The translations under genes were made by a program, and so were the position numbers. A stretch of 64,000 bases of DNA from Rufibacter roseolus (GTDB taxonomy: Bacteria; Bacteroidota; Bacteroidia; Cytophagales; Hymenobacteraceae), in NCBI RefSeq assembly GCF_017916365.1, contig NZ_JAFMSU010000002.1, positions 868,001-932,000 of the forward strand, written 5' to 3'. Below, piece after piece: positions 34,480 to 43,688 of this stretch. The stretch's first letter is position 1. Every line of letters begins with the position of its first letter. A model generated the notes under the pieces. It saw nothing but the letters and a program-made list of their open reading frames with translations. It made no database searches and was not told the origin of the DNA.

Positions 34480-35529
34480 TTATTTGATGCGGAGATTACG
34501 GCCCGGCCGAAGGGTTGTTCTGCTGCTGATGTGGTTGAGGCGCGTAATCTGCGATACGGAAACCCCGTATTTACGGGCAATGGTACCCAGCACCTCACCG
34601 CTTCTCACTTTGTGGTACACCACTTTTCTGGCCCGGCTTGCCCCGTAAGAAGATTTCTTTTTCGCGCGGTTATAGTAGTTGAAGAGTGCTGAGGTCACCT
34701 TGAAGTTCTCGCCTTTCAAGAGGTACTCAGGAAAATCATACATCTCTTCGGGGTCAATGGGGTTTCCTTCGTAGCGAACCTCGTAATGCAGGTGCGGTCC
34801 CGAGCTGCGTCCGGTGCTTCCGCCCCAGCCTATTAACTGCCCTGCTTTCACGTACTGCCCTACCTTGGCGATGGGTTTGCTCAAGTGCCCATATACCGTC
34901 TCCAGCCCGTTTACGTGCCGTACCACCAGGTAATTCCCGTAGCCACCGCCGTCCCATTTAGAGATGCGAACCACCCCGTCAAAAGCCGTCTTCACCGAGT
35001 CGCCGGTATCCAGGTCCAGGTCAGTGCCGTAATGCCAGCGATAGCCCCTGAACCCGAAATCAGATGTCACCGGGGTTTTCACCAGCGGCATTTTGTACGG
35101 GTGCTTCTTGTTATAAAGGGTAAGCGCGATGGTGTCCTGAATCTGGCGGCCGTCTTTGCGGTAAGGGTTCAGGTTGTGGGTGTCCCAAATAGCGTAATAG
35201 GCCGCAATTTTCACCCAGGCACTATCATCCATCTGGATCTGCTCAGACATCTCCACAATGCTCTGTTCGCCCAGGTTCAAGGAACTGGTGTCTTCGCTGA
35301 CGATGGAAAGTTTCTTAACCGGATTGAATTCTGACCGGTTGGGTTTGTCCTTGTCCTGCTGGGTCTCCTGCTTCACCTCCACCTGCGTATCAGGTTTCAC
35401 GGGTTTGATCCGGGGAGACTTCCTCCTGAACAAGTCTTTATTGGTTCTTTTCCTCTGCGCCTCGGCCACATGTCCGGTAAGGACAAAGCCCGTCAGCAGC
35501 AGAAGTAAAAGTAGCTTCCTTATAAACAT
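34480..35529 (-). CDS. M23-family peptidoglycan endopeptidase with LysM domain
   Basis: A 349-residue secreted protein: signal peptide 1-25 (ending AEAQ), a basic and charged linker, an M23 (lysostaphin-like) domain about 165-270 and a C-terminal LysM domain (about 302-349, YHKVRSGEVLGTIARKYGVSVSQITRLN). Zinc-binding motifs are visible: HYGTDLDLD (His and Asp) and GPHLHYEVRY (His). It probably cuts peptide cross-links of the cell wall, or regulates another enzyme as EnvC does. It shares the transcript with bshB1. Confidence 0.92.
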   Translation of the reverse strand: MFIRKLLLLLLLTGFVLTGHVAEAQRKRTNKDLFRRKSPRIKPVKPDTQVEVKQETQQDKDKPNRSEFNPVKKLSIVSEDTSSLNLGEQSIVEMSEQIQMDDSAWVKIAAYYAIWDTHNLNPYRKDGRQIQDTIALTLYNKKHPYKMPLVKTPVTSDFGFRGYRWHYGTDLDLDTGDSVKTAFDGVVRISKWDGGGYGNYLVVRHVNGLETVYGHLSKPIAKVGQYVKAGQLIGWGGSTGRSSGPHLHYEVRYEGNPIDPEEMYDFPEYLLKGENFKVTSALFNYYNRAKKKSSYGASRARKVVYHKVRSGEVLGTIARKYGVSVSQITRLNHISSRTTLRPGRNLRIK

Positions 35530-35636
35530 TTAATCCTATTAATCACCAGAGCTGAACTTTCTCAGGTCCGGCTTTAAAACTGAACAAGCCCCTATTTTAT
35601 TGCTTTGGCAACACATAGCGGCTTGTTCTCCTTTAT

Positions 35637-36581
35637 TTAATATTCCTCTAAAGAGGCCAAATATCGTTCGGCGTCCAGGGCGGCCATACATCCGGTGCCG
35701 GCGGCGGTAACCGCCTGGCGGTACACGTTGTCCTGCACATCGCCGCAGGCAAACACTCCGTCAATGTTGGTCTTCGATGTGCCCGGAATGGTCTTAAGGT
35801 AACCGCTCTCATCATGTTCCAGGTAAGGCTGGAAGATTTTAGAGTTGGGCTCATGCCCGATGGCCACAAAGAAGCCGCTCACCTTCAGTTCCGTGATCTC
35901 ACCGGTCACCGTGTTTTTAAGGCGAGCACCCTCTACCGCATGTTCCCCAAGGATTTCCTCGGTCACGCTGTTCCAGATGATCTCAATATTAGGTGTGTGT
36001 TTCACCCGGTTCTGCATGATGATAGAAGCTTTCATCTCATCGCGGCGCACAATCATGTACACCTTGGAGCAGAGGTTTGAAAGGTAATGGGCTTCCTCGC
36101 AGGCGGTATCTCCAGCACCTACAATGGCCACTTCCTGCCCCCGGTAAAAGAACCCGTCACAAACCGCGCAGGCAGAAACACCGCTGCCGTTCAGCCTTGA
36201 CTCAGACTCCAGGCCTAGCCACTTGGCCGAGGCACCTGTGGCGATGATCACGGTGTCTGCCTCTATTTCTTTCTGATCGTCAATGGTCACTTTGTGGGGC
36301 TTTCCGGAGAAATCAACGGAAGTAGCGATGCCATAGCGGATATCGGCCCCGAAGCGGGCAGCCTGCTGACGGAAGTCTTCCATCATTTGTGGGCCGTTGA
36401 TGCCCTCTGGGTAACCAGGGTAATTTTCTACGTCGTTGGTAATGGTCAACTGACCACCAGGTTGCAAGCCCTGGTACATAACCGGTTTAAGACCGGCCCG
36501 TGAGGCGTAAATGGCGGCGGTATATCCGGCAGGGCCGGAACCTATTATCAGACACTTTACGCGCTCCTTTTGGTTTTCCAT
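35637..36581 (-). CDS. trxB: Thioredoxin-disulfide reductase
   Basis: A 314-residue FAD/NADPH flavoenzyme. FAD-binding IIGSGPAGYTAAIYASRAG (12-30), redox-active Cys138-Ala-Val-Cys141 (ACAVCDGFF), NADPH-binding VAIVGAGDTACEEA and FACGDVQD near 280 are present. It reduces thioredoxin in the cytoplasm. Confidence 0.97.
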   Translation of the reverse strand: MENQKERVKCLIIGSGPAGYTAAIYASRAGLKPVMYQGLQPGGQLTITNDVENYPGYPEGINGPQMMEDFRQQAARFGADIRYGIATSVDFSGKPHKVTIDDQKEIEADTVIIATGASAKWLGLESESRLNGSGVSACAVCDGFFYRGQEVAIVGAGDTACEEAHYLSNLCSKVYMIVRRDEMKASIIMQNRVKHTPNIEIIWNSVTEEILGEHAVEGARLKNTVTGEITELKVSGFFVAIGHEPNSKIFQPYLEHDESGYLKTIPGTSKTNIDGVFACGDVQDNVYRQAVTAAGTGCMAALDAERYLASLEEY

Positions 36582-36887
36582 ATCAGGTAATAATTTGGGA
36601 GTGCAATATTACGAATTATTTTAAAGACACCGGCAGATGAGCCGGTACCCTCTAAGGCCAACAAGGAAGTGATTCGGCGTAAATATTTCATTATCAAGGC
36701 TAAAACACATTTCATTTGCCATTGGGGCCTTTAGAATAGAACAAATTGTAGGCAATAACAATTCTTGCCTGTAAAAACATTCTTTAGACAGGTAGCTTAG
36801 CCCAAGGTTTAACCCACGCGGTTTAGATGTACTTTTTATAAAACAGGCGTAAAACTGCAATGTTGTAATCCTACAGACTATAAAAGC
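36582..36887. other. Non-coding gap between trxB and rpoD
   Basis: About 300 bases, AT-rich. A 97-codon minus-strand frame spans most of it, but its composition (FAFIVCRITTLQFYACF) and the fact that it includes the rpoD terminator speak against a gene. The trxB promoter should lie near 36590-36640 but no good consensus is seen (TAATATTG is the closest). Confidence 0.5.
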
Positions 36888-36920
36888 AAAAAGCCTTGGT
36901 CCGGTGAGAACCAAGGCTTT
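36888..36920 (-). terminator. Rho-independent terminator of rpoD
   Basis: AAAGCCTTGGTT and its complement pair across an eight-base loop, followed on the minus strand by TTTTTGCTTTT. It lies 18 bases beyond the rpoD stop. Confidence 0.85.
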
Positions 36921-36938
36921 GGAGATGTTTTCACTAAA

Positions 36939-37802
36939 CTATCCCAGGTAAGGCTTAAGAGCCTTGCTGCGGGATGTGTGACGTAAACGACGGATGGCTT
37001 TCTCTTTAATCTGACGCACACGCTCGCGAGTCAGGTTGAATTTCTCACCAATCTCTTCCAATGTAAGGGAGTGCTCACCATTCAACCCGAAGTAAAGCGT
37101 AATAACATCTGCTTCACGTTTGGTCAAGGTCGAAAGGGCACGCTGTACCTCTTTACGAAGGGAGTCGTTCATAAGGCCGGTATCTGGAGACTCTTCGTCT
37201 TCGTTTTCCAGCACGTCCAATAAACGGTTTTCCTCGCCTTGCACGAAAGGGGCATCCACGGACACGTGGCGACCGGAGATTTTTAAGGTGTCCACTACCT
37301 CAGCGGTAGTCAATTCCAGTACTTCGGCAATTTCTTCCGGAGACGGCTCACGCTCAAACTTCTGCTCCAGTTCTGAGAAAGACTTGGAGATTTTGTTCAA
37401 AGAACCAACACGGTTCAAAGGAAGACGCACAATTCTTGACTGCTCAGCCAAAGCCTGCAGAATAGACTGACGGATCCACCAAACGGCGTAGGAGATGAAT
37501 TTGAAACCACGGGTTTCGTCAAAACGCTTTGCTGCTTTGATCAAGCCTAAGTTGCCTTCGTTGATCAAGTCACCCAGGGAAAGCCCCTGGTTCTGGTATT
37601 GCTTTGCCACCGACACCACGAAGCGAAGGTTGGCCTTGGTTAATTTCTCGAGGGCGAACTGGTCGCCTTCTCTGATGCGCTGCGCAAGCGTTACCTCCTC
37701 GTCTGGGGTGAGCAAGTCCACCTTACCAATCTCCTGCAGGTACTTGTCTAGGGATTGGCTTTCGCGGTTGGTAATCTGCTTGCTTATTTTCAGCTGTCTC
37801 AT
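36939..37802 (-). CDS. rpoD: Primary RNA polymerase sigma factor, short Bacteroidota type
   Basis: A 287-residue sigma-70. Region 1.2 ([21 protein letters not shown]), region 2 ([44 protein letters not shown] is the core; 2.4 follows), region 3, and region 4.2 helix-turn-helix ([24 protein letters not shown]) are present. Region 1.1 and the non-conserved insert of E. coli RpoD are missing, as in other Bacteroidota. This is the factor expected to read the TTTG/TAnnTTTG promoters of the window. Confidence 0.95.
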   Translation of the reverse strand: MRQLKISKQITNRESQSLDKYLQEIGKVDLLTPDEEVTLAQRIREGDQFALEKLTKANLRFVVSVAKQYQNQGLSLGDLINEGNLGLIKAAKRFDETRGFKFISYAVWWIRQSILQALAEQSRIVRLPLNRVGSLNKISKSFSELEQKFEREPSPEEIAEVLELTTAEVVDTLKISGRHVSVDAPFVQGEENRLLDVLENEDEESPDTGLMNDSLRKEVQRALSTLTKREADVITLYFGLNGEHSLTLEEIGEKFNLTRERVRQIKEKAIRRLRHTSRSKALKPYLG

Positions 37803-37943
37803 TGGAGTGTATTTCTATCTGTGTAAATCTCTGTATTGGTTGGCTGCTGGGATAACACCTCCCTAGGCTCCAAAAGTTCTCTTAAATCCAAAACACCTGC
37901 TAACTCTCCTATTTTAAAGCCGATTTAAATAAATCAGCCCTAA

Positions 37944-37988
37944 AACCCGGCCCTGCATGTCCAATTTTTGAACGTGCAGAACCGGGTT
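37944..37988 (-). terminator. Imperfect hairpin after pnp
   Basis: AACCCGG-CC-CTGCA...TGCAG-AA-CCGGGTT pairs with interruptions around a loop with five Ts. It begins 16 bases past the pnp stop on the minus strand. Confidence 0.5.
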
Positions 37989-38003
37989 GTAAGATGCTAG
38001 TGC

Positions 38004-40154
38004 TTAGGCTTTTTTAGGAGCAGACTCCTGGCGCTCAGGCTTGGGCAACAAGGCTTTGCGAGAAAGTTTGAATTTGCCGGTCTTAGGATCGATGTCAACC
38101 AGTTTCACCTGGATTTCCTCGCCTAATTCCAACACACCTTCCATGCTTTCCAGACGCTCCCACTTCACCTCAGAGATGTGCAGCAGACCGTCTTTGCCTG
38201 GCATGAACTCCACAAACGCGCCGTATGGCTGGATAGATTTCACTTTACCGGTGTAGGTGTCACCCACTTCCGGAACGGCAACAATGGCTTTGATTTTAGA
38301 GACTGCCAATTGCATGGCCTCCTGGTTCGTGGCGAACACGTTCACGTAGCCTTTGTCGTTTTTCTCTTCAATCTGGATAACCGCACCTGAATCGCGCTGG
38401 ATCTGCTGGATTACTTTACCACCCGGTCCAATGATAGCCCCGATGAATTCTTTATCAATAATAATATTGGTAGAACGTGGTGTATGTGGTTTGAAGTCGG
38501 CGTTAGGCTGCGCGATGGTTTTGTTCATCTCGCCCAAGATATGCAGACGACCGTTTCTGGCTTGTGCCAAGGCCTGGCCAAGGATCTCAAATGAAAGACC
38601 TTTCACTTTGATGTCCATCTGGCAAGCAGTGATACCTTTGGCAGTTCCGGTCACTTTGAAGTCCATGTCACCCAAGTGATCTTCGTCACCCAGGATGTCA
38701 GAAAGAACCGCGAAGTTGCCAGACTCCTCGTCCATGATCAAGCCCATGGCAATACCTGAAACCGGGGCAGAGATCTGGATACCGGCATCCATCAACGCTA
38801 AAGTACCGGCGCAAACAGTAGCCATAGAAGAAGAACCGTTTGACTCCAATATATCAGACACGATACGGATGGTGTATGGGTTTTCGTCTTCCGGTGGCAA
38901 TACCTTTTTCAAGGAACGCATGGCCAGGTTTCCATGACCTACCTCGCGACGGCCAGTACCACGCATTGGTTTGGCCTCACCGGTAGAGAACGGCGGGAAG
39001 TTATAGTGCAACATGAATTTGTTGTAGCCAGAGAACATGGCTCCATCAATCATCTGCTCATCCAATTTAGTACCTAAGGTAACGGTGGTCAAAGACTGGG
39101 TTTCACCACGGGTGAAGATAGCAGAACCGTGCGCAGATGGCAGGTAATTTACCTCTGACCAGATAGGACGGATTTCCTCCAGAGAACGGCCATCCAAACG
39201 ACGGCGCTCTTTCAAAACGGCGTCACGCACCGCTTCTTTCTCAGCATCATGGAAATATTTGCTGATCAAAGCAGGGTCATAAGTATGGTCTTCTGGCAAT
39301 CCAGCAACAAACTCCTCTTTGATGGCTTTGAACGCTTCTTTGCGTTGGGCTTTCACATTGTTTCCAGCGGCGGCAACAGCGTACGCTTTGTCGTAAGCAG
39401 CTTTGAAGATCAGTTCTTTTAGTTCTTCGTCATTGGTTTCGTGGCTGTATTCGCGCTTGGTGGTATTACCAACTTCCTGGGCCAGTTCTACCTGAGCCTG
39501 AACTTGAATCTTGATGGCGTCATGCGCTACTCTGATGGCTTCCAGCATGTCTTCTTCAGACACCTCGCTCATCTCACCTTCCACCATGGCTACGCTGTCA
39601 GCAGATCCACCTACAATCAGGTCAATATCGGCGCGCTTCAGGTCAGAAAGCAAAGGGTTAATTTGGTATTCACCGTCAATGCGGGCCACGCGCACTTCAG
39701 AGATTGGTCCATTGAAAGGGATATCTGAAACGGAAATAGCGGCAGAAGCGGCCAAAGCAGCCAGAGCATCTGGCAACACCTCAGAATCAGCAGAGATCAG
39801 GTTGATGATCACCTGGGTCTCGGAATGATAATCGTCTGGGAACATAGGCCGCAGGATACGGTCTACCAAACGGCTGATCAATACTTCATAGTCAGAAAGA
39901 CGGGCTTCTCTTTTAAGGAAACCACCGGGGATTTTACCGGAAGAAGCGAATTTCTCCTGGTAATCTACAGACAGAGGAAGGAAATCAACTCCTTCCCGGG
40001 CACCAACATTAGATACCACTGTTGCCAGTAGCATAGCATTTCCGCATCTTACCACAACAGAACCGTCTGCCTGTTTGGCAAGCTTACCAGTCTCAATAGT
40101 TATGTCACGGCCATTGGCCATGCGGATAGTTTTATTTATAGCGTTATATGACAT
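38004..40154 (-). CDS. pnp: Polyribonucleotide nucleotidyltransferase (PNPase)
   Basis: The start is taken as ATG 40154 ([20 protein letters not shown]), giving 716 residues; the frame is open to 40223 but that extension is not family-like. Two RNase PH domains (about 10-145 and 315-450, with [11 protein letters not shown]-type and GEGKPM-like sites), an alpha-helical linker, a KH domain (about 555-615, [24 protein letters not shown]) and an S1 domain (about 620-690, [20 protein letters not shown]). It degrades RNA from the 3' end with phosphate. It follows rpsO, the usual order. Confidence 0.97.
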   Translation of the reverse strand: MSYNAINKTIRMANGRDITIETGKLAKQADGSVVVRCGNAMLLATVVSNVGAREGVDFLPLSVDYQEKFASSGKIPGGFLKREARLSDYEVLISRLVDRILRPMFPDDYHSETQVIINLISADSEVLPDALAALAASAAISVSDIPFNGPISEVRVARIDGEYQINPLLSDLKRADIDLIVGGSADSVAMVEGEMSEVSEEDMLEAIRVAHDAIKIQVQAQVELAQEVGNTTKREYSHETNDEELKELIFKAAYDKAYAVAAAGNNVKAQRKEAFKAIKEEFVAGLPEDHTYDPALISKYFHDAEKEAVRDAVLKERRRLDGRSLEEIRPIWSEVNYLPSAHGSAIFTRGETQSLTTVTLGTKLDEQMIDGAMFSGYNKFMLHYNFPPFSTGEAKPMRGTGRREVGHGNLAMRSLKKVLPPEDENPYTIRIVSDILESNGSSSMATVCAGTLALMDAGIQISAPVSGIAMGLIMDEESGNFAVLSDILGDEDHLGDMDFKVTGTAKGITACQMDIKVKGLSFEILGQALAQARNGRLHILGEMNKTIAQPNADFKPHTPRSTNIIIDKEFIGAIIGPGGKVIQQIQRDSGAVIQIEEKNDKGYVNVFATNQEAMQLAVSKIKAIVAVPEVGDTYTGKVKSIQPYGAFVEFMPGKDGLLHISEVKWERLESMEGVLELGEEIQVKLVDIDPKTGKFKLSRKALLPKPERQESAPKKA

Positions 40155-40244
40155 CGGTCTTGATATAAATGCAATCAAAGTAAAATGCACCCACAGGCAG
40201 ACAGCCCAGGGCGCTAAGAGCAAGAAGGGAAAGCAGAGGCAATA

Positions 40245-40286
40245 AAAAAGATTAGGGAATCCTTATTAATGAATTCCCTAATCTTT
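40245..40286 (-). terminator. Terminator of rpsO
   Basis: On the minus strand AAAGATTAGGGAATT and its complement pair, followed by TTTTTTATTG. It separates rpsO from pnp, though read-through to pnp would be normal. Confidence 0.8.
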
Positions 40287-40295
40287 CTATGTGGA

Positions 40296-40571
40296 TTATT
40301 TACGAATGCCTAATTCAGCGATAATAGCGCGGTAGCGCGTAATGTCGGTTTTAGTGAGGTAATTCAGTAATCTTCTTCTCTTACCAACCAGTTTCAAAAG
40401 ACCCAAACGAGTGGAGAAGTCTTTTTTGTTCGACTTAAGGTGTTCTGTCAGGTGATTAATCCGGGCAGTAAACAAGGCGATTTGTGATTCAGCAGAACCG
40501 GTATCGGTGGCTGACTTTGAAAAACCGCTGGTTTGGAAGATTTCTTTTTTCGCTTCGGTAGTTAATTTCAT
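40296..40571 (-). CDS. rpsO: 30S ribosomal protein S15
   Basis: A 91-residue protein with the full S15 pattern: [22 protein letters not shown] (the piece before residue 45) and [24 protein letters not shown]. It binds the 16S rRNA central domain. It has its own promoter (40620-40650) and lacks a Shine-Dalgarno in front of the ATG. Confidence 0.98.
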   Translation of the reverse strand: MKLTTEAKKEIFQTSGFSKSATDTGSAESQIALFTARINHLTEHLKSNKKDFSTRLGLLKLVGKRRRLLNYLTKTDITRYRAIIAELGIRK

Positions 40572-40619
40572 TGCGTGTAACTGTACTTTTCTTTTTATCG
40601 CAGTTCAGATTATAAGGCG

Positions 40620-40650
40620 CAAAGTTAGTAAACAAACCCTTATATTCAAA
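40620..40650 (-). promoter_or_regulatory. Promoter of rpsO
   Basis: TTTG (40650-40647), 19 bases, TAACTTTG (40627-40620) on the minus strand: a near-perfect Bacteroidota promoter. The transcript would have a leader of about 45 bases. Confidence 0.8.
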
Positions 40651-40682
40651 TATTTCATTGTAATAAAGAGCGGTTATTTCTT

Positions 40683-42095
40683 TTACTGCGCGCTGTTGGG
40701 CCTAAATCTGGCAGTTAGCTTGCGCCAGAAATCAAATTCCAACAGGTTAGAGTCGTTGCGGGCCTGATAGAGGAAAAAGAGCCCGATGGGCAACAAGATT
40801 AGATTTGCGGCCCACATTCCCACCATTACCGGCCAAACACCTTCTCGTCCCCACTTCTCCCCCAAAATACTAAGTACGTAATACACAATAAAAAAGGCGA
40901 TGGAAATGATCACCGGCATGCCTAATCCACCCTTCCGGATAATGGCCCCCAGTGGTGCCCCTATGAGGAACATAATAAAACAGGCGAAGGCCTGGGTGAA
41001 TTTGCGGTAAATCTCAATCTCGTAGTTGTTGCGCTCCCGCTGGATGGTGGTGAGCCTGGAGGCGTACGAGCTGGTGAAGCTTTTCACGTTACGGGCCGAG
41101 TTGGCCGCCGTCTGCACATCCTGCAGCGTAATCTTGGGTGAGAGTCTTTTGGGGTCTACCTTGATCTTGAGCGTATCGGTGGATTTTACCGTGCTGAAGT
41201 GCGAGTAAAAAGGCCTGACGTTGGGTTCTAACAGGGTGGTTTCTTTGGTAATCTGTTTCTGCAGTGAGTCTGTTACCTGGGTAAGCTGGTTGATGTTCTT
41301 CATCATCTTGTTATCCGCGAACCACTGTGCGTTGCTCCTGATCATCTGGAAGGAGGCCAGGTTTACCACAATCTTGTTCTTGGTGAAAGCCTGCCGCAGA
41401 TAGCCCGTGCTCTGGCTAAACCCGGTAGAACTACTAGGGCGCTCCTCCGCGAAGGTTTTGCCATGGAACATTTCCAGCACCAGATATTGGTCATTGAACT
41501 GGGTGTACATTTTGCCTGAATCGGCGAGCATGACCACAGCATTCCCTTGCCCGTTGGAGTGGTCATAGATCATGATGTCTTTGAGAGTCTGACCATCCTC
41601 AAACTTCTTCCCTACCCTGATGCTGCGGTTAGGCAGCCCGTTGTAGAAAGAGCCTTCTTTGAGGTCAAGGGATGGTTTTTTCTGCCGGATGTCCCACATA
41701 AGGCTATATGCCTTAAGGTTAGCCTTGGGCACGATGGTGTTGTGGAAGAAAAAGGCGGCAATGGTGAGCAGCACCGCAAACAGGAAAACCGGCCGAAGAG
41801 TCCGGACCAAAGAGATTCCTGAGGTTTTAATGGCCGTTAATTCATGGTGCTCGCCCAAATTCCCGAAGGTCATAAGGGACGAAAGCAGAATGGCCAACGG
41901 AAAAGCCATGGGCGCCAGGTTAAGGCTGAAGTAAAACAACAGCTCTGAAATCACGGCTACCCCTAAATCCTTCCCGATGAGGTCATCCAGGTATTTGAGG
42001 ATTACCTGCAACAACAGAATGAACTCTACAACGGCAAAGGTGAGAACAAAAGGCCCTATAAAGGACTTAAGAATAAGCTTATCTAATTTTTTCAT
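40683..42095 (-). CDS. LptF/LptG-family permease
   Basis: A 470-residue inner-membrane protein of the YjgP/YjgQ family that, with LptB, extracts lipopolysaccharide for transport to the outer membrane. Three N-terminal membrane segments (about 10-32, 50-75, 98-120, with LAPMAFPLAILLSSLMTFG), a long periplasmic beta-jellyroll part and three C-terminal segments (about 365-450). LptF and LptG cannot be told apart here. The 5' end lies about 90 bases downstream of the START-like gene. Confidence 0.9.
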   Translation of the reverse strand: MKKLDKLILKSFIGPFVLTFAVVEFILLLQVILKYLDDLIGKDLGVAVISELLFYFSLNLAPMAFPLAILLSSLMTFGNLGEHHELTAIKTSGISLVRTLRPVFLFAVLLTIAAFFFHNTIVPKANLKAYSLMWDIRQKKPSLDLKEGSFYNGLPNRSIRVGKKFEDGQTLKDIMIYDHSNGQGNAVVMLADSGKMYTQFNDQYLVLEMFHGKTFAEERPSSSTGFSQSTGYLRQAFTKNKIVVNLASFQMIRSNAQWFADNKMMKNINQLTQVTDSLQKQITKETTLLEPNVRPFYSHFSTVKSTDTLKIKVDPKRLSPKITLQDVQTAANSARNVKSFTSSYASRLTTIQRERNNYEIEIYRKFTQAFACFIMFLIGAPLGAIIRKGGLGMPVIISIAFFIVYYVLSILGEKWGREGVWPVMVGMWAANLILLPIGLFFLYQARNDSNLLEFDFWRKLTARFRPNSAQ

Positions 42096-42188
42096 GTAGT
42101 GTTACCGCTTCCTTCAGCACAGGCCGTGGGTTTTGAGCCCGCTTTCAGGAAAAGTGGCCCAATTTACAAAAAGCGGCGGAAAGGCCTG

Positions 42189-42584
42189 CTATCCTCCTAT
42201 CAACTCCCGCAAGGTCAACACCTGGTTATCCCAAAGCTCGGTAAGTTGCTCCACGTCTCCCACGTCTGTGTAATCTACAACGCGCAAAAACTGTTCCTGC
42301 GTCAGTTCACCAGATTCAATTGAGAAATCAATGTAACTGTAGTCATGGGAAGTACCTTTGTTTGTGCCCGGGAAGGTGAATCTCACAGACTTGTTCATCC
42401 GGTGGCTCGTCATTTCCGCAATATGGTCCTGGTTATCCCAAACCAGGTTGTATTTACGGTCCCCTATCTGTTTGGCAGCATCACACAACCACTGAGACAA
42501 ACCAGACGCCGTGCTCAGGTAAGGGTACAGCATCTTAGGCGATGCATTCAGAGAGTACTCTCTAATGAACTTTATCTTACTCAT
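42189..42584 (-). CDS. START-like (SRPBCC) domain protein
   Basis: A 131-residue protein of the Cytophagales START-like family: KFIREYSLNASPKMLYPYL, TASGLSQWLCDAAKQ, and a C-terminal helix with QLTELWDNQVLTLRELIG. The fold forms a hydrophobic ligand pocket; no ligand is known. It is often found near envelope genes in this group. No membrane segment or signal peptide. Confidence 0.8.
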   Translation of the reverse strand: MSKIKFIREYSLNASPKMLYPYLSTASGLSQWLCDAAKQIGDRKYNLVWDNQDHIAEMTSHRMNKSVRFTFPGTNKGTSHDYSYIDFSIESGELTQEQFLRVVDYTDVGDVEQLTELWDNQVLTLRELIGG

Positions 42585-42675
42585 AGGACAATAAAGTTAA
42601 AAGTGTGTTAGGGTGTAGTTTAAGGTGGGGCGGATATGCTTCTTCAATTAAAAGAAAATTTTTTATAGAAAAAAA

Positions 42676-42708
42676 CTTGTGCGGTTATAAATCTTTCTCC
42701 TACATTTG
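42676..42708 (+). promoter_or_regulatory. Promoter of tRNA-Met
   Basis: CTTG (42676-42679), 21 bases, TACATTTG (42701-42708). The -7 element matches well and ends 11 bases before the tRNA. Confidence 0.7.
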
Positions 42709-42719
42709 CACCACAATTC

Positions 42720-42793
42720 GGCGGGGTAGCTCAGATGGTTAGAGCGCAGGATTCATAACCCTGAGGTCGGCAGTTCGATTCTGCTCCCCGCTA
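42720..42793 (+). tRNA. tRNA-Met (CAT anticodon), elongator-like
   Basis: A 74-base cloverleaf: acceptor GGCGGGG with CCCCGCT (G1-U72 wobble), D arm GCTC-AGATGGTTA-GAGC, anticodon stem CAGGA/CCCTG with loop TTCATAA (anticodon CAT; the fifth pair is A-C), T arm GGCAG-TTCGATT-CTGCT, discriminator A. CCA is not encoded. A regular 1-72 pair argues for elongator Met rather than initiator; CAT-reading tRNA-Ile (modified to lysidine) cannot be fully excluded. Confidence 0.93.
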
Positions 42794-42815
42794 CAAGTTT
42801 AAAAATTAAGTTACC

Positions 42816-42850
42816 AAAAAGCCTTCAAACCAGCAGTTTGAAGGCTTTTT
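42816..42850 (+). terminator. Terminator of tRNA-Met
   Basis: AAAAAGCCTTCAAA and TTTGAAGGCTTTTT pair perfectly over a seven-base loop, with a T-run at the end. Confidence 0.88.
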
Positions 42851-43586
42851 GCTTTACTTTCCCTATCTAACCTGCTCTGCTGCCCAGGTTTGCCAAAGAA
42901 CAGCCTACACGTTCTCAAAAGTAATTTGTAAGAATTCATTTCAGAATAATAAGCAGAATCATGCATAGGCAGAATCGAACATTAATTCTAGCCTGTCCAA
43001 CATTGATTTAGAAATATGCAAGTCTTTAACCTAGTTATGAATTGCTTATTGTTGACTTCTTATAAGAATAAGGAGTTAACTCATTGCATAAAATGAAAAT
43101 ATGTAAATAAGGTATATTTTGAAAAGTAGCTTAATTTCTTTTAGCTTAATATTTGAGGTATATCCCCCATTTTTCATTCAATTTTCATTGAAGAAAAATT
43201 TACTTATTACCAACTTGGATGCCAAAAAAAGGATCATTTGAAGAGTATAAACCATCACTAAAAAACAATTCAAATAAAGATCCTTTTTTATTTCATTATA
43301 TCTATAAGGTACTAGGCAATAGACCATAATATTAGTTTACTTTATAAGATTCTTAAGGTTCAAAAGCATAATAAAGGTACATTTTTAAAAGGAATGAATA
43401 TGTTTATTTAGGTCATCTTAATTGAATTAACCCAAGCTACTCTCTATACTCTTCTCTCAGTTGAGCGATACTATTATTTACTCTTATAAAAATTTTGTAG
43501 ATAATGTTATAAGAACAAGTAGCTAAAGCTCATTACCCATATCATACATAGATAAGGGTTCTAAATTGAACCATCTTTAAACAACT
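42851..43586. other. AT-rich gene-free stretch between tRNA-Met and the glycoside hydrolase
   Basis: About 735 bases, clearly more AT-rich than the coding neighbours, with no credible ORF or promoter. One imperfect hairpin (AAAAAAGGATC...GATCCTTTTTT at about 43224-43289) ends in a T-run and looks like a terminator without a recognised gene in front of it. The rest shows nothing I can name. Confidence 0.5.
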
Positions 43587-43618
43587 AAAAAGGCCGGGGC
43601 AAAAGCTCCGGCCTTTTT
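43587..43618 (-). terminator. Terminator of the glycoside hydrolase gene
   Basis: AAAAAGGCCGG.GC and GC.CCGGCCTTTTT pair over a four-base loop with T-runs on both ends, 71 bases past the stop codon on the minus strand. Confidence 0.85.
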
Positions 43619-43688
43619 CTATTAGTGTATTATAGTTTTAAGTGCGTTTTTCTCAAAGGAGGTTTAAAGCGCTGCTTTAAACGAAAGT

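Noticed and set aside
36621-36914. 97-codon minus-strand frame between trxB and rpoD
   Set aside because: It runs through the rpoD terminator, has no family resemblance and an unnatural composition.
42720-42793. tRNA-Met as an island attachment site
   Set aside because: No integrase gene and no second copy of the tRNA 3' end (CCCCGCTACA) was found within the window.
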